Shown here: positions 15,037-23,823 of the stretch, one piece after another | Layout: each line of letters begins with the position of its first letter | Numbering within the stretch: position 1 is the first letter of the stretch | NCBI GenBank assembly: GCA_023431215.1 | Contig: JAEYXR010000054.1 | Span: 1-29,030 of the forward strand | Origin: Bacillota bacterium | GTDB taxonomy: Bacteria > Bacillota > Clostridia > Oscillospirales > Ruminococcaceae | Length of the DNA: 29,030 bases | Reading direction: 5' to 3' | Translations under genes and position numbers: made by a program | The notes under the pieces: model-generated | What the model was told of the DNA's origin: nothing | Databases searched by the model: none | The model's input: the letters and a program-made list of their open reading frames with translations, nothing else

Positions 15037-17592
15037 ATGAGCGAAAATAAAGATTTTACAACCATAACCGCCGAAAACTCCCGCATTATCCAGGTGGACA
15101 TAGACAAGGAAATGCGCAAGAGCTTTTTGGATTACTCTATGTCGGTCATTGTAGACCGTGCGTTGCCGGATGTGCGCGACGGATTAAAGCCCGTACACCG
15201 CCGCATTTTGTTTGCTGCAAGCGAATCGGGTCTGACTCCCGACAAGCCCTATAAAAAGTCCGCCACCATCGTGGGTGACGTGCTGGGTTCTTACCATCCC
15301 CACGGTGATGCATCTGTTTATGATGCCATGGTGCGTATGGCGCAGAGCTTTTCTTTGCGCTATCCGCTCATTGACGGCCACGGAAACTTTGGTTCGGTAG
15401 ACGGCGACCCGCCGGCTGCTTACCGTTATACCGAGGCTCGTATGAGCAAAATGGCTTTGCACATGTTGGCGGACATTGATAAAGACACCGTTGACTGGCA
15501 AAGCAACTACGACGACAGCAAAAAAGAGCCCACCTCTCTGCCAAGCCGTTTTCCCAATATTTTGGCCAACGGCGCCACCGGCATTGCGGTTGGTATGGCC
15601 ACCAATATCCCCCCCCACAATCTGGGCGAGATTATTGACGCTGCCGAATATTTAATTGATAACCCCGAGGCTACTCTGGACGAACTGATGGAATACATCA
15701 AGGGCCCGGATTTCCCCACAGGCGGTATCATCATGGGTCGCAGCGGCATTCGCAGCGCCTATGCCACCGGCAGGGGAAAGATTGTTCTTCGCTCCCGTGC
15801 CGAAGTTGAGGAATTTAAAAACGGCCGTGAGCGCATCGTTGTTACCGAAATTCCCTATATGGTGAACAAGGCAAGAATGATAGAGCACATTGCCGATTTG
15901 GTGAAGGACAAGAGAATTGACCAAATCAGCGACCTTCGCGATGAGTCTGACCGCGACGGTATGCGTATTGTCATTGAACTGAAGCGTGACGCCAATGCAC
16001 AGGTGGTGCTCAACCAGCTGTACAGCTATACCCAAATGCAGGACACTGTGGGTGTTATTATGCTGGCGCTGGTGGACGGAGTGCCCCGGGTGCTTTCTCT
16101 TAAGGATATTTTGTCCGAATATTTAAAGCATCAGTTTAGTGTAATTACCCGCCGTACCCAGTTTGAGCTGCGCAAGGCCAAAGACCGCGAGCACATTCTG
16201 GAGGGCTTAAAGCTTGTTTGTGACAATACCGATGAGGTCATTCACATTATCCGCCACAGCGAGGATCAGAATGATTCTAAAAACAACCTGATTACGCGCT
16301 TTGCCATTACCGACAAGCAGGCTGCCGCCATTGTTGCCATGAGGCTTGGACAATTGTCCGGCATGGAGCGCATCAAGATTGAAGAAGAGTTGGAAGAAAT
16401 TTTGGCTCGTGTGGCAGAGCTGAATGCCATTTTGGCAGATGACAACAGGGTATATGCCATTATCAAGGAAGAAATGGGTGCAATCCGTGCCAAGTTTGGC
16501 GATGCCCGCCGCACCGAGATTCAAATGGTCTCCGGCGAGGTGGATATAGAAGACCTCATTCCTGTGGAGGATTGTGTCATTACCCTGACACACTACGGCT
16601 ACATCAAGCGTCAGTCGCTGGATGTCTACCGTACCCAGCGCCGTGGCGGTCGTGGTATTTCCGGCATGACCCGTCGGGAAGAGGACTTTGTAGAGGAGCT
16701 GTTTATCTGCTCTACCCACGATTATGTGCTATTCTTTACCAGCAAGGGCAAGATGTACCGCATCAAAGGCTACGAAATTCCCGAAAGCAGCCGTAGCGGC
16801 AAGGGCATGAACGTAGTCAACCTGCTGCCTATCGAAAAAGATGAAAAAATTACAGCCATGATTCGTGTGGCAGAGATGGGTGAGGATAGTGAAAGCTATC
16901 TGGTGATGGTGACCCGAAACGGTACCATCAAGCGTACCGAGCTTTCGGCTTACCGCAACATCCGCAAGGGCGGTATTATTGCCATTGGTCTGGATGAGGG
17001 CGATGAGCTGGCATGGGTGCGCAACACCTGCGGCAGCGACGAGCTGATCATTGCCACCGCCAAGGGTATGGCTATCCGCTTTGCGGAAACCGATCTGCGG
17101 CCCATGGGACGCAGCGCCATGGGTGTTCGTGCCATCCGTTTGGTGGAAGGTGACCGTGTGGTTGGAATGGCCAGGGTCCGCGAGGGCGGTCAGCTGCTGA
17201 CTGTTAGCGAAAAGGGCGCAGGCCGCCGCACCAATCTGGAGGAGTATCGTCTGCAGTTCCGTGGTGGTAAGGGTATCCGCAACTATCACACCGAAAACAA
17301 AGATACACTGGTTGCCGCCATCCGTGTGGTGGACGAGGACGATGATGTCATCCTGATTTCGGACGATGGTGTTATCATCCGTATTCCTGTGGAGCAAATC
17401 ACGGTACAGTCCCGTTACGGCGGTGGTGTCCGTGCCATGCGTGTGGCAGAGGATGCCCGTGTGGTTTCTGTTGCCCGTGCACCAAAAGAAACCGAGGAAG
17501 ATGCCGAGGAAGAAACAGAAGGCGGCGAACCCGTAGCCGACCAGGAGTCTGTAGAGACTACCCCTGAGGAAGTTGCGGAAGAAGAAAAGTAA
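15037..17592 (+). CDS. gyrA: DNA gyrase subunit A
   Basis: An 851-residue DNA breakage-reunion subunit of gyrase. The catalytic tyrosine is in AAYRYTEARM (Y131). The winged-helix region includes YHPHGDASVYDAMVRMAQSF, where Ala92 aligns with E. coli Ser83 and Asp96 with Asp87. The C-terminal beta-pinwheel carries the GyrA box QRRGGRG (from residue 534), which marks a true gyrase rather than topoisomerase IV. The last ~38 residues are very acidic (many Glu), a feature of some GyrA tails. The ATG follows a GGGGGA site (AAGGGGGACAACGAGAACCA) at somewhat long spacing. It is the second gyrase gene, 331 bp after gyrB. Confidence 0.97.
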   Translation: MSENKDFTTITAENSRIIQVDIDKEMRKSFLDYSMSVIVDRALPDVRDGLKPVHRRILFAASESGLTPDKPYKKSATIVGDVLGSYHPHGDASVYDAMVRMAQSFSLRYPLIDGHGNFGSVDGDPPAAYRYTEARMSKMALHMLADIDKDTVDWQSNYDDSKKEPTSLPSRFPNILANGATGIAVGMATNIPPHNLGEIIDAAEYLIDNPEATLDELMEYIKGPDFPTGGIIMGRSGIRSAYATGRGKIVLRSRAEVEEFKNGRERIVVTEIPYMVNKARMIEHIADLVKDKRIDQISDLRDESDRDGMRIVIELKRDANAQVVLNQLYSYTQMQDTVGVIMLALVDGVPRVLSLKDILSEYLKHQFSVITRRTQFELRKAKDREHILEGLKLVCDNTDEVIHIIRHSEDQNDSKNNLITRFAITDKQAAAIVAMRLGQLSGMERIKIEEELEEILARVAELNAILADDNRVYAIIKEEMGAIRAKFGDARRTEIQMVSGEVDIEDLIPVEDCVITLTHYGYIKRQSLDVYRTQRRGGRGISGMTRREEDFVEELFICSTHDYVLFFTSKGKMYRIKGYEIPESSRSGKGMNVVNLLPIEKDEKITAMIRVAEMGEDSESYLVMVTRNGTIKRTELSAYRNIRKGGIIAIGLDEGDELAWVRNTCGSDELIIATAKGMAIRFAETDLRPMGRSAMGVRAIRLVEGDRVVGMARVREGGQLLTVSEKGAGRRTNLEEYRLQFRGGKGIRNYHTENKDTLVAAIRVVDEDDDVILISDDGVIIRIPVEQITVQSRYGGGVRAMRVAEDARVVSVARAPKETEEDAEEETEGGEPVADQESVETTPEEVAEEEK

Positions 17593-17617
17593 TATCTTAA
17601 ATTTATAGTATTTTTTA

Positions 17618-17650
17618 AAAAGGGGTAAGTCCCACAGACTTGCCCCTTTT
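17618..17650 (+). terminator. Terminator of gyrA
   Basis: A 14-bp stem with one G-T pair (17618-17631 with 17637-17650, core AAAAGGGG/CCCCTTTT, 5-base loop). The terminal T run is part of the stem. It lies 25 bases after the gyrA stop and just before the ribosome binding site of the next gene. Confidence 0.75.
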
Positions 17651-17667
17651 ACGCAGAGGAGCCATGT

Positions 17668-19296
17668 ATGAAAAAGACGCTTTGTTTTATTTTATCCCTG
17701 TTTCTTGCTTTTTCTGCCGTGGCCTGCGGTAAAAAGGAAAGCAAAAGCATTCGGCTGGATATGGAAGAGCTGGTAACCAACCTTGACCCCCAGTTTGCCA
17801 CAAGCAACTACGCCAAGGTAATTCTGTCCAACACCATGGAGGGTTTGGTTCGCCAGGATGAGACCGGGTCAATGATTCCCGCCGTAGCAGAAAACTTTAC
17901 AATTTCTTCTGACGGAACAATTTATACCTTTCATTTGCGTAAGGATGCCGTATGGACAGCGGCAGACGGCAGTAAAGAGACGGAAAAAGTGCCTGTTACC
18001 GCTCATGATTTTGTGTTTGCCTTTCAGCGGATGTTTAATCCTCAGGTTCCCTCTCCTTACAGCGGAGAATACTTAATGATTAAAGGTGCTTCTCAGGCAC
18101 TGGCGGGAGAAATTTCACCCGGTGAAGTGGGGGTAAAAGCCGTTGATGACCACACCCTGCAGATAATGCTGACAGAGCCGTCGCCCTTTTTCATCCAAAG
18201 ACTGGCGGCAACACCGGCGCTGCCCTGCAACGAGGCCTTTTTTAATGAAACCAGGGCTCGTTACGGGTTATCGCAAAAATACCTTATGAGCAATGGACCC
18301 TTTATGGTAAGCCGGTGGGATAATGAAAAGTATATATTGATGGAAAAAAATGAGGGCTACTATGGCGCCCAGGATATCAGCTGTCCATCGGTTTATTTTT
18401 ATTGCAGCCGCTTAACCGATGATGACGGAAACACCATTACAACCCCCAGAGAGCTGTTTTTAGAGCAAAAGGCCGATATTGCCCGGGTAGAATACAGTGA
18501 CATTGAGGCGTTGGCCAAAAAGGGATATTTCCATGAGGCGTTTGATGACAAAGTATGGGTGTTATTGCCCAACCAAAACAGCACCGTACTGGCAAATGAG
18601 AACATCCGCAAAGCGGTGTGTGGTGTGTTAGAGCGGGAAGAGCTTGTAAACAGAGCACCTGAAAGATATGATGCTTCCGATTCTTTGGTACCGCCCGATA
18701 CGCATATTTTTGATAAAACATACCAGGAGCTAAGAGGAAAGGCTTCGGTGTTGGTATTGGAGGAGCAGCAGGCACGGGAGCTGGTAAACACAGGGTGTGC
18801 AGAACTGGGAATTGGCAAGATGCCTACACTCAGCCTGATTTTGCCCCAATCCGCCGAGCTATCCTCTTTGGGAGGTTATTTTCAAAAGCTTTGGCAGCAA
18901 AAGCTTGGTATTTATGTCAATATGGAAGTGCTTCCTGACAACGACTTTCAAAAGGCAATCCGTTCCTCCACCGGCTGGGATCTGGCATTTTATCCTGTAG
19001 AGGTAAAAGGTGAGGGGCCATCCAGTACCCTATCCTCTTTTTTATCCACCTCCAGCGATAATATCAGCGGTTATAGTAATGAAGAATATGACCAGCTGCT
19101 GAAACAGGTTCAGACAGCGTTGCAGGTATCGGACGTAGTAACAATGTATAAAAACGCTGAAGAAATTTTAATGCAAAGCGGTGCGGCGGTGCCGCTGTAT
19201 GTTCAGTCTACTTATTATGCAACAGGCAAGGATGTCAGCGGAGTGGACCTTTTTGCAGGTGGCGGCATGAGCTTTAGAAACGCCCGGAGAGATTAA
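17668..19296 (+). CDS. Oligopeptide-type ABC transporter substrate-binding lipoprotein (orphan)
   Basis: A 542-residue extracytoplasmic solute-binding protein of family 5 (OppA/DppA type). The N-terminus is a lipoprotein signal, MKKTLCFILSLFLAFSAVAC, with Cys20 as the predicted lipidated residue. Next comes the family pattern LDMEELVTNLDPQFATSN... with TMEGLVRQD and PAVAENFTISSDGTIYTFHL, then the large two-lobed ligand-binding body to the C-terminus. The ATG has AGAGGAG 6 bases upstream. No permease or ATPase genes are adjacent, so it must work with a transporter encoded elsewhere or act as a receptor. The ligand (peptide or other) cannot be deduced. It lies between gyrA and serC, with terminators on both sides. 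Confidence 0.9.
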   Translation: MKKTLCFILSLFLAFSAVACGKKESKSIRLDMEELVTNLDPQFATSNYAKVILSNTMEGLVRQDETGSMIPAVAENFTISSDGTIYTFHLRKDAVWTAADGSKETEKVPVTAHDFVFAFQRMFNPQVPSPYSGEYLMIKGASQALAGEISPGEVGVKAVDDHTLQIMLTEPSPFFIQRLAATPALPCNEAFFNETRARYGLSQKYLMSNGPFMVSRWDNEKYILMEKNEGYYGAQDISCPSVYFYCSRLTDDDGNTITTPRELFLEQKADIARVEYSDIEALAKKGYFHEAFDDKVWVLLPNQNSTVLANENIRKAVCGVLEREELVNRAPERYDASDSLVPPDTHIFDKTYQELRGKASVLVLEEQQARELVNTGCAELGIGKMPTLSLILPQSAELSSLGGYFQKLWQQKLGIYVNMEVLPDNDFQKAIRSSTGWDLAFYPVEVKGEGPSSTLSSFLSTSSDNISGYSNEEYDQLLKQVQTALQVSDVVTMYKNAEEILMQSGAAVPLYVQSTYYATGKDVSGVDLFAGGGMSFRNARRD

Positions 19297-19380
19297 CAGA
19301 CAAAAATAAAAAATTTTATTTTACTTATTTCAAGAGCAGCACTGCCAAACCTTTTACCCTTATTTTTATAAAGCAAGCGA

Positions 19381-19413
19381 AGTACCACAAACAGGTTTTG
19401 TGGTACTTTTTTT
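19381..19413 (+). terminator. Terminator after the solute-binding lipoprotein gene
   Basis: A perfect 11-bp stem AGTACCACAAA/TTTGTGGTACT (19381-19391 with 19397-19407) followed by six T. It lies 85 bases after the stop; the bases between are AT-rich with no gene. Confidence 0.88.
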
Positions 19414-19494
19414 GTCTCTGCGGTCATATTTATTGTAGATTGTCTTTTTATTAACGACATATTTTGTGTGCATAAAAAATACAACTTGTTTTTG

Positions 19495-19523
19495 TTGACT
19501 TTGTCGTATTAAATCGATATAAT
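19495..19523 (+). promoter_or_regulatory. Promoter of the serC-serA operon
   Basis: TTGACT (19495-19500), a 17-base spacer and a perfect TATAAT (19518-19523). The start would be near 19530, exactly at the 5' edge of the structured leader. Confidence 0.85.
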
Positions 19524-19530
19524 GACCATA

Positions 19531-19769
19531 ACACCCTTACTGATTCTGGTCATTCGGATATAAAACAACAGGATGAATGACCGAAACGGATGGTGTGTTT
19601 TTTAACAGGAGCAGCCGTCTGCGCTCTTACCGGAATCCATAAAAAAGCGTAACAAGGCTTTTTGCTTGTAGGTTCTGGAGGAGGTATGCTGATGTGCCCC
19701 GCTCCACAGCTTCGGTTAAAACTGTAAACCGAAGAGTAGTATCATATTTTTTAATAGGAGGAAAAACGT
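19531..19769 (+). promoter_or_regulatory. Long structured leader of serC (candidate cis-regulatory RNA)
   Basis: About 240 bases separate the promoter from the serC start. The first part folds as an outer ACACC/GGTGT stem (19531-19535 with 19592-19596) and an inner perfect GGTCATTC/GAATGACC stem (19548-19555 with 19575-19582), divided by a 12/9-base internal loop and followed by six T (19598-19603). Then come GAGCAG/CTG-CTC and AAAAAGC/GCTTTTT hairpins, a strong AGGAGGT (19679-19685) with a short ORF, and a CTTCGGTT/AACCGAAG hairpin (19710-19734). It does not match a T-box or another riboswitch I know. Function is inferred only from structure and position. Confidence 0.55.
19692..19727 (+). 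CDS. Short upstream ORF in the serC leader (possible leader peptide)
   Basis: An 11-codon ORF, MCPAPQLRLKL, has an AGGAGGT site with ideal 6-base spacing. A second ATG six bases earlier, in frame, would give MLMCPAPQLRLKL but is too close to the site. Its stop TAA (19725-19727) touches the right arm of the CTTCGGTT/AACCGAAG hairpin, so a translating ribosome would disturb that hairpin. The peptide is not rich in serine or glycine, which argues against simple serine attenuation. Translation is unproven. Confidence 0.35.
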   Translation: MCPAPQLRLKL

Positions 19770-20849
19770 ATGGCAAGAGTGTATAATTTTTCCGCAGGCC
19801 CTTCGCAGCTGCCAGAAGCAGTTTTGGAAAAAGCGTCCAAGGAATTGGTGGAATACGCCTCTTCAGGACAATCTGTTATGGAGATGAGCCACCGATCTCG
19901 TGAGTACGGCGAAATTATCGCTCATTGCGAAGCGCTTCTCCGTGAGTTGATGGAAATTCCCGATAACTACAAGGTATTGTTTTTGCAAGGTGGAGCATCG
20001 CTGCAGTTTTCTATGGTGCCCCTTAATATCATGACTAAGGGGAAAGCAGACTATGTGCTTACCGGCGTGTGGGCAAAAAAGGCCGCCAAGGAAGCCAAAA
20101 AGGTAGGCAAGGTAAATATTGTGGCCTCCAGCGAAGACAAAACCTTTTCTTACATACCCAAAATTGAAAAAGAGAAATGTGACCCCGATGCAGATTACTT
20201 TTATATCTGCTACAATAACACCATTTATGGTACCGTATACCCCGATGTTCCCGATGTAGGCAATGTGCCCCTGGTGGCGGATGTCTCCTCCTGCTTCCTC
20301 AGCAGGCCCATGGACGTGTCTAAATTTGGCATTCTGTTTGCAGGTGCCCAAAAGAACTTTGGCCCTGCGGGGGTCACGGTGGTCATTATCCGTGAGGATC
20401 TTATCGGTCATGCAAAAGAGGGTATTCCCACCATGCTGGACTACAAAACCCATTCCGATGAAGGTTCTATGTTCAACACACCACCCACCTACACCATTTA
20501 TGTGTGCGGTTTGGTGCTGGAATGGCTTAAGGCAAACGGCGGTTTGGAGGCCATGTATGAGACCAACAAGAAAAAAGCAAAAATTCTGTATGATTATCTG
20601 GACAGCTCCAGCTTCTTTCGTGCAACCGTAGAGCCTGCCAGCCGCTCTTTGATGAACGTACCCTTTGTGATTGGCAATGAAGAGCTGGAAAAGAAGTTTA
20701 TTAAGGAGGCCTCTGCCGCCGGATTCATCAACCTGAAGGGTCACCGCTCTGTGGGTGGCATGCGTGCTTCTATCTATAACGCCATGCCGGTAGAAGGTGT
20801 AGAAAAACTGGTTGCTTTTATGCAGGAATTTGAAAAGAAGAACAGCTGA
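19770..20849 (+). CDS. serC: Phosphoserine aminotransferase
   Basis: A 359-residue PLP enzyme that converts 3-phosphohydroxypyruvate and glutamate to phosphoserine and 2-oxoglutarate, the second step of serine synthesis. Family features: the opening MARVYNFSAGPSQLPEAVLE, the substrate loop SHRSREY, the PLP-phosphate region QGGASLQFSMVPLN, and the PLP lysine K195 in FAGAQKNFGPAG. The C-terminal GHRSVGGMRASIYNAMP is also characteristic. The ATG has AGGAGG 8 bases upstream. serA follows 101 bp later, so the two pathway genes form an operon behind the structured leader. Confidence 0.97.
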   Translation: MARVYNFSAGPSQLPEAVLEKASKELVEYASSGQSVMEMSHRSREYGEIIAHCEALLRELMEIPDNYKVLFLQGGASLQFSMVPLNIMTKGKADYVLTGVWAKKAAKEAKKVGKVNIVASSEDKTFSYIPKIEKEKCDPDADYFYICYNNTIYGTVYPDVPDVGNVPLVADVSSCFLSRPMDVSKFGILFAGAQKNFGPAGVTVVIIREDLIGHAKEGIPTMLDYKTHSDEGSMFNTPPTYTIYVCGLVLEWLKANGGLEAMYETNKKKAKILYDYLDSSSFFRATVEPASRSLMNVPFVIGNEELEKKFIKEASAAGFINLKGHRSVGGMRASIYNAMPVEGVEKLVAFMQEFEKKNS

Positions 20850-20858
20850 TTTATTGGT

Positions 20859-20927
20859 GCAGCCTTGGGGCTTGCCCCAACTTTAAAGTCCCTTGGCTGC
20901 CTATTTGCAGAGCCGGACAAAGGCTCT
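20859..20927 (+). repeat. Nested hairpins in the serC-serA spacer
   Basis: An outer GCAGCC/GGCTGC stem (20859-20864 with 20895-20900) encloses a TTGGGG/CCCCAA hairpin (20865-20880). It is followed by an AGAGCC/GGCTCT hairpin (20909-20927) just before the serA ribosome binding site. The inner hairpin resembles TTGGGC/GCCCAA downstream of gyrB (14711-14725). The structures could stabilise or partly terminate the serC message. Confidence 0.65.
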
Positions 20928-20950
20928 AAGACAGAAGGAGACGAAACCAT

Positions 20951-22117
20951 ATGTACAGCATTCAAACTTTAAATAAAATCAGCCCTGTGGGGATGGATGT
21001 TCTGGATAAATGTAAGTTTATTTGCGCCAGCGATGTAAAAGCTCCCGATGGTATTTTGGTGCGCTCTGCGTCTATGCATGAAATGGAGCTGCCCAAAAGC
21101 CTGAAAGCCATTGCCCGGGCAGGCGCAGGCACCAACAATATCCCCATCGATCGCTGCTCTCAGCAGGGAATTGTGGTTTTTATCACCCCCGGAGCCAATG
21201 CCAATGCCGTCAAGGAGCTGGCAATTTTGGGCATTCTCCTTTCTGCGCGCAGGGTATACCCGGCTATGTGCTGGGCACAAACACTGGCAGATCAGGGGGA
21301 AGAAGTACCCAAGCTGGTGGAAAAGGGCAAGGGCGACTTTGTAGGCCCCGAGGTAATGGGTAAAAAGCTGGGTGTCATCGGCCTTGGAGCCATTGGCGTA
21401 ATGGTAGCCAACGCAGCCCTCCATTTGGGTATGGAGGTTTATGGCTACGACCCCTACCTGTCGGTAGATGCAGCCTGGAATATTTCCCGCAGCATACACC
21501 ATGCCACCACAGCCAAGGAAGTCTATGAGAACTGCGACTTTATTACGGTTCATGTGCCCCTTACTCCCGACACAAAGCACATGATTTGCAGCGAGTCCCT
21601 GGCAATGATGAAGCACGGCGTACGCATCCTTAACTTCTCCCGGGGAGAGCTGGTCAACAACGAGGATTTGCTGGCCGCCCTGGAGGAACGTCAGGTACGC
21701 TGCTATGTAACCGATTTTCCCAGTGCGGAGCTTTTAAACAAACCCGGTGTGCTGGCAATTCCTCATCTGGGTGCATCCACCCCCGAATCTGAGGACAACT
21801 GTGCCTGTATGGCCGTTCACCAGCTGATGGATTACCTGGAAAACGGAAACATCAAAAATTCCGTCAACTTCCCCGATGTCAGTATGCCCAGGGGGGCAGG
21901 CGTTCGCATTACAGTACTCCATAAAAATGTTCCCGCCATGATTTCCGGTATTACCAATGCCTTGTCTGACGCAGGACTGAATATTGAAAACATGACCAAT
22001 AAATCCAAAAAAGAGATGGCATATACCATGGTGGATGTCAGCGGTGCCGTCACAGATGCGGTTGTTGCAAAAATTTCCGGCATCGAAAACGTAGTAAAGG
22101 TCAATATCTACCACTAA
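20951..22117 (+). CDS. serA: D-3-phosphoglycerate dehydrogenase with ACT domain
   Basis: A 388-residue NAD-dependent enzyme that oxidises 3-phosphoglycerate to 3-phosphohydroxypyruvate, the first step of serine synthesis. The substrate domain includes ARAGAGTNNIP, and the Rossmann nucleotide site is GVIGLGAIGVMVANAA (141-156). The catalytic residues of the D-2-hydroxyacid dehydrogenase family appear as R231 (FSRGEL), E260 (FPSAE) and H272 (PHLGAST). Residues from about 318 form an ACT domain (ITVLHKNVPAMISGITNALS), the usual site of serine feedback inhibition. There is no extra intervening domain, so it is the short form. AAGGAG precedes the ATG. Confidence 0.96.
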   Translation: MYSIQTLNKISPVGMDVLDKCKFICASDVKAPDGILVRSASMHEMELPKSLKAIARAGAGTNNIPIDRCSQQGIVVFITPGANANAVKELAILGILLSARRVYPAMCWAQTLADQGEEVPKLVEKGKGDFVGPEVMGKKLGVIGLGAIGVMVANAALHLGMEVYGYDPYLSVDAAWNISRSIHHATTAKEVYENCDFITVHVPLTPDTKHMICSESLAMMKHGVRILNFSRGELVNNEDLLAALEERQVRCYVTDFPSAELLNKPGVLAIPHLGASTPESEDNCACMAVHQLMDYLENGNIKNSVNFPDVSMPRGAGVRITVLHKNVPAMISGITNALSDAGLNIENMTNKSKKEMAYTMVDVSGAVTDAVVAKISGIENVVKVNIYH

Positions 22118-22128
22118 ATACAGCAGAA

Positions 22129-22173
22129 AGTTCCCCGGATGAAAGGCTGTTTCAGCCTTTTACCCGGGGAACT
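22129..22173 (+). terminator. Terminator of the serC-serA operon
   Basis: An outer perfect stem AGTTCCCCGG/CCGGGGAACT (22129-22138 with 22164-22173) encloses an inner AAAGGCTG/CAGCCTTT hairpin (22142-22160). T-rich sequence follows (CTTGTTTGTTTTTTC). It begins 12 bases after the serA stop. Confidence 0.82.
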
Positions 22174-22240
22174 CTTGTTTGTTTTTTCTTTCTTATGGCA
22201 TCAATGCAGAATAAAGTTTTGTGTGTTGTCCCTTGCTTTC

Positions 22241-22270
22241 TTGTTTTTTATTGGTTATCATTGCTATGAT
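22241..22270 (+). promoter_or_regulatory. Possible promoter of the MATE exporter gene
   Basis: TTGTTT (22241-22246), an 18-base spacer and TATGAT (22265-22270) with an extended -10 TGC. About 145 bases of leader follow, with a CTGAAAAA/TTTTTCAG hairpin near 22330-22350. Confidence 0.45.
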
Positions 22271-22415
22271 ATCTATCTTACAACACAAAATAAAGTGAGG
22301 CGGCATTTTTATAACCATGCTCAAGGGGCTGAAAAAACAGCTTTTTCAGTAAGAGTGAAAGCTAAGTTAAGCTTAAAAATGCTCGCCGCAATTTTAACAG
22401 GAAAGCGAAAATGAC

Positions 22416-23798
22416 ATGAGTAAACGCATTGACTTATTAGAGGGAAATATTTTTTCTTCCCTTACCAACCTGGCGCTTCCCATTATGCTCACCTCTTTGA
22501 TTCAAATGGCATATAACCTTACCGATATGGCATGGATTGGACGGGTAGGCAGCGGAGCTGTTGCCGCGGTGGGCGCAGGGGGCATGTTTGTGTGGCTGTC
22601 CCAGTCGCTGGCTACTCTGGCCAGAATGGGCGGACAGGTAAAAGCCGGTCACTGCCTGGGCGCAGGTGACCGTACAAATGCCACGCTGTATGCACAAAAC
22701 GCCTTACAAATGGGCACATTGTTTGGTGTGGGGTATGGACTGCTAATGCTGATGACCGCAGGGCCATTGGTAGGCTTTTTTGGTTTGAGCGAGGCAGTCA
22801 CCCAGGAGCCCAAGGTTTATCTTTATATCACTGGCGGGCTGGTGGTGTTTACCACCCTCAACCAAATTTTTACCGGGCTTATTACTGCCACAGGCAACAG
22901 CCGTACACCCTTTCAAATTACCACGGCAGGGCTTGTATTTAATATTGTTTTTGACCCGCTGTTTATTTTTGGGTTTGGGCCTGTTCCTGCCATGGGGGTT
23001 GCCGGTGCTGCCATTGCTACCGTTTTGGCTCAGGCATTGGTCATGCTGCTGTTTATCCGCTATGCCCGTAGCGACGACCACCTGCTGGCACTGGTTCGTG
23101 TGTTTGCACCGCCCAGCAAAAAGCACATGAAGGATATTTGTGTCATCGGTCTGCCCACAGCGCTGCAGGGAGCGTTTTTTACCATCATCAGCATTCTTAT
23201 TTCCCGCATTGTGGCAGGCTGGGGGGATGCGGCCATTGCCGTTAACCGTGTGGGCTCTCAAATAGAATCTTTAAGCTGGATGACAGCCGACGGCTTTGCT
23301 GCTGCAGTAAACTCCTTTATTGCACAAAACTATGGTGCCAAAAACTACGAAAGAGCCAAAAAAGGCTATCGTGCCGCTTTGGCGGTCATCTCCGGTTGGG
23401 GTGTTGTTACCACCCTACTTTTGGTATTTTTGGCAAAGCCTATTTTCAGTCTTTTCATCCCCGAGACAGCAATTATTCCCCTGGGGGTACATTATCTGGT
23501 CATATTGGGTTATTCTCAGCTGTTTATGTGCGTGGAGATTGTGGCAGCCGGTGCCTTTGGAGGGTTTGGAAAAACACTGCCGCCCTCCTTGGTGAGCATA
23601 CTGTTTACAGCCGCCAGAATTCCCATGGCCATGGTACTTTCTAAAACGGTGCTTGGGCTTAACGGTGTGTGGTGGACCATGACCATCACCAGCATCATCA
23701 AGGGTGTGCTGATGGCACTGCTTCTTGAATTTTTTCTGCACAAGGCATTTGGTGCAAACAAAAAAAATAAAGATATTTTGGAAAGCAACGGCAGATAA
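22416..23798 (+). CDS. MATE-family multidrug/cation exporter
   Basis: A 460-residue polytopic membrane protein with about twelve hydrophobic segments in two homologous halves. The family start is LLEGNIFSSLTNLALPIMLTSLIQMAYNLTDMAWIGR, shown here only as description; key features are the NIFSSL and DMAWIGR motifs. GSGAVAAVGAGG follows, and the second half opens with IGLPTALQGAFFTIISILIS and continues with GWGDAAIAVNRVGSQIES. MATE proteins export drugs or metabolites using sodium or proton gradients at the cytoplasmic membrane; the substrate cannot be told. The ATG has AGGAAA 11 bases upstream. It appears to be a single-gene unit, with hflX behind its own promoter-like site. Confidence 0.93.
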   Translation: MSKRIDLLEGNIFSSLTNLALPIMLTSLIQMAYNLTDMAWIGRVGSGAVAAVGAGGMFVWLSQSLATLARMGGQVKAGHCLGAGDRTNATLYAQNALQMGTLFGVGYGLLMLMTAGPLVGFFGLSEAVTQEPKVYLYITGGLVVFTTLNQIFTGLITATGNSRTPFQITTAGLVFNIVFDPLFIFGFGPVPAMGVAGAAIATVLAQALVMLLFIRYARSDDHLLALVRVFAPPSKKHMKDICVIGLPTALQGAFFTIISILISRIVAGWGDAAIAVNRVGSQIESLSWMTADGFAAAVNSFIAQNYGAKNYERAKKGYRAALAVISGWGVVTTLLLVFLAKPIFSLFIPETAIIPLGVHYLVILGYSQLFMCVEIVAAGAFGGFGKTLPPSLVSILFTAARIPMAMVLSKTVLGLNGVWWTMTITSIIKGVLMALLLEFFLHKAFGANKKNKDILESNGR

Positions 23799-23823
23799 AC
23801 CAAAGAAAAACCCGGAATATTGG

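Noticed and set aside
22139..22414. A 91-codon plus-strand frame between serA and the MATE gene.
   Set aside because: Its start lies inside the serA terminator, it has no ribosome binding site, and the codon use and protein are unlike a real gene.
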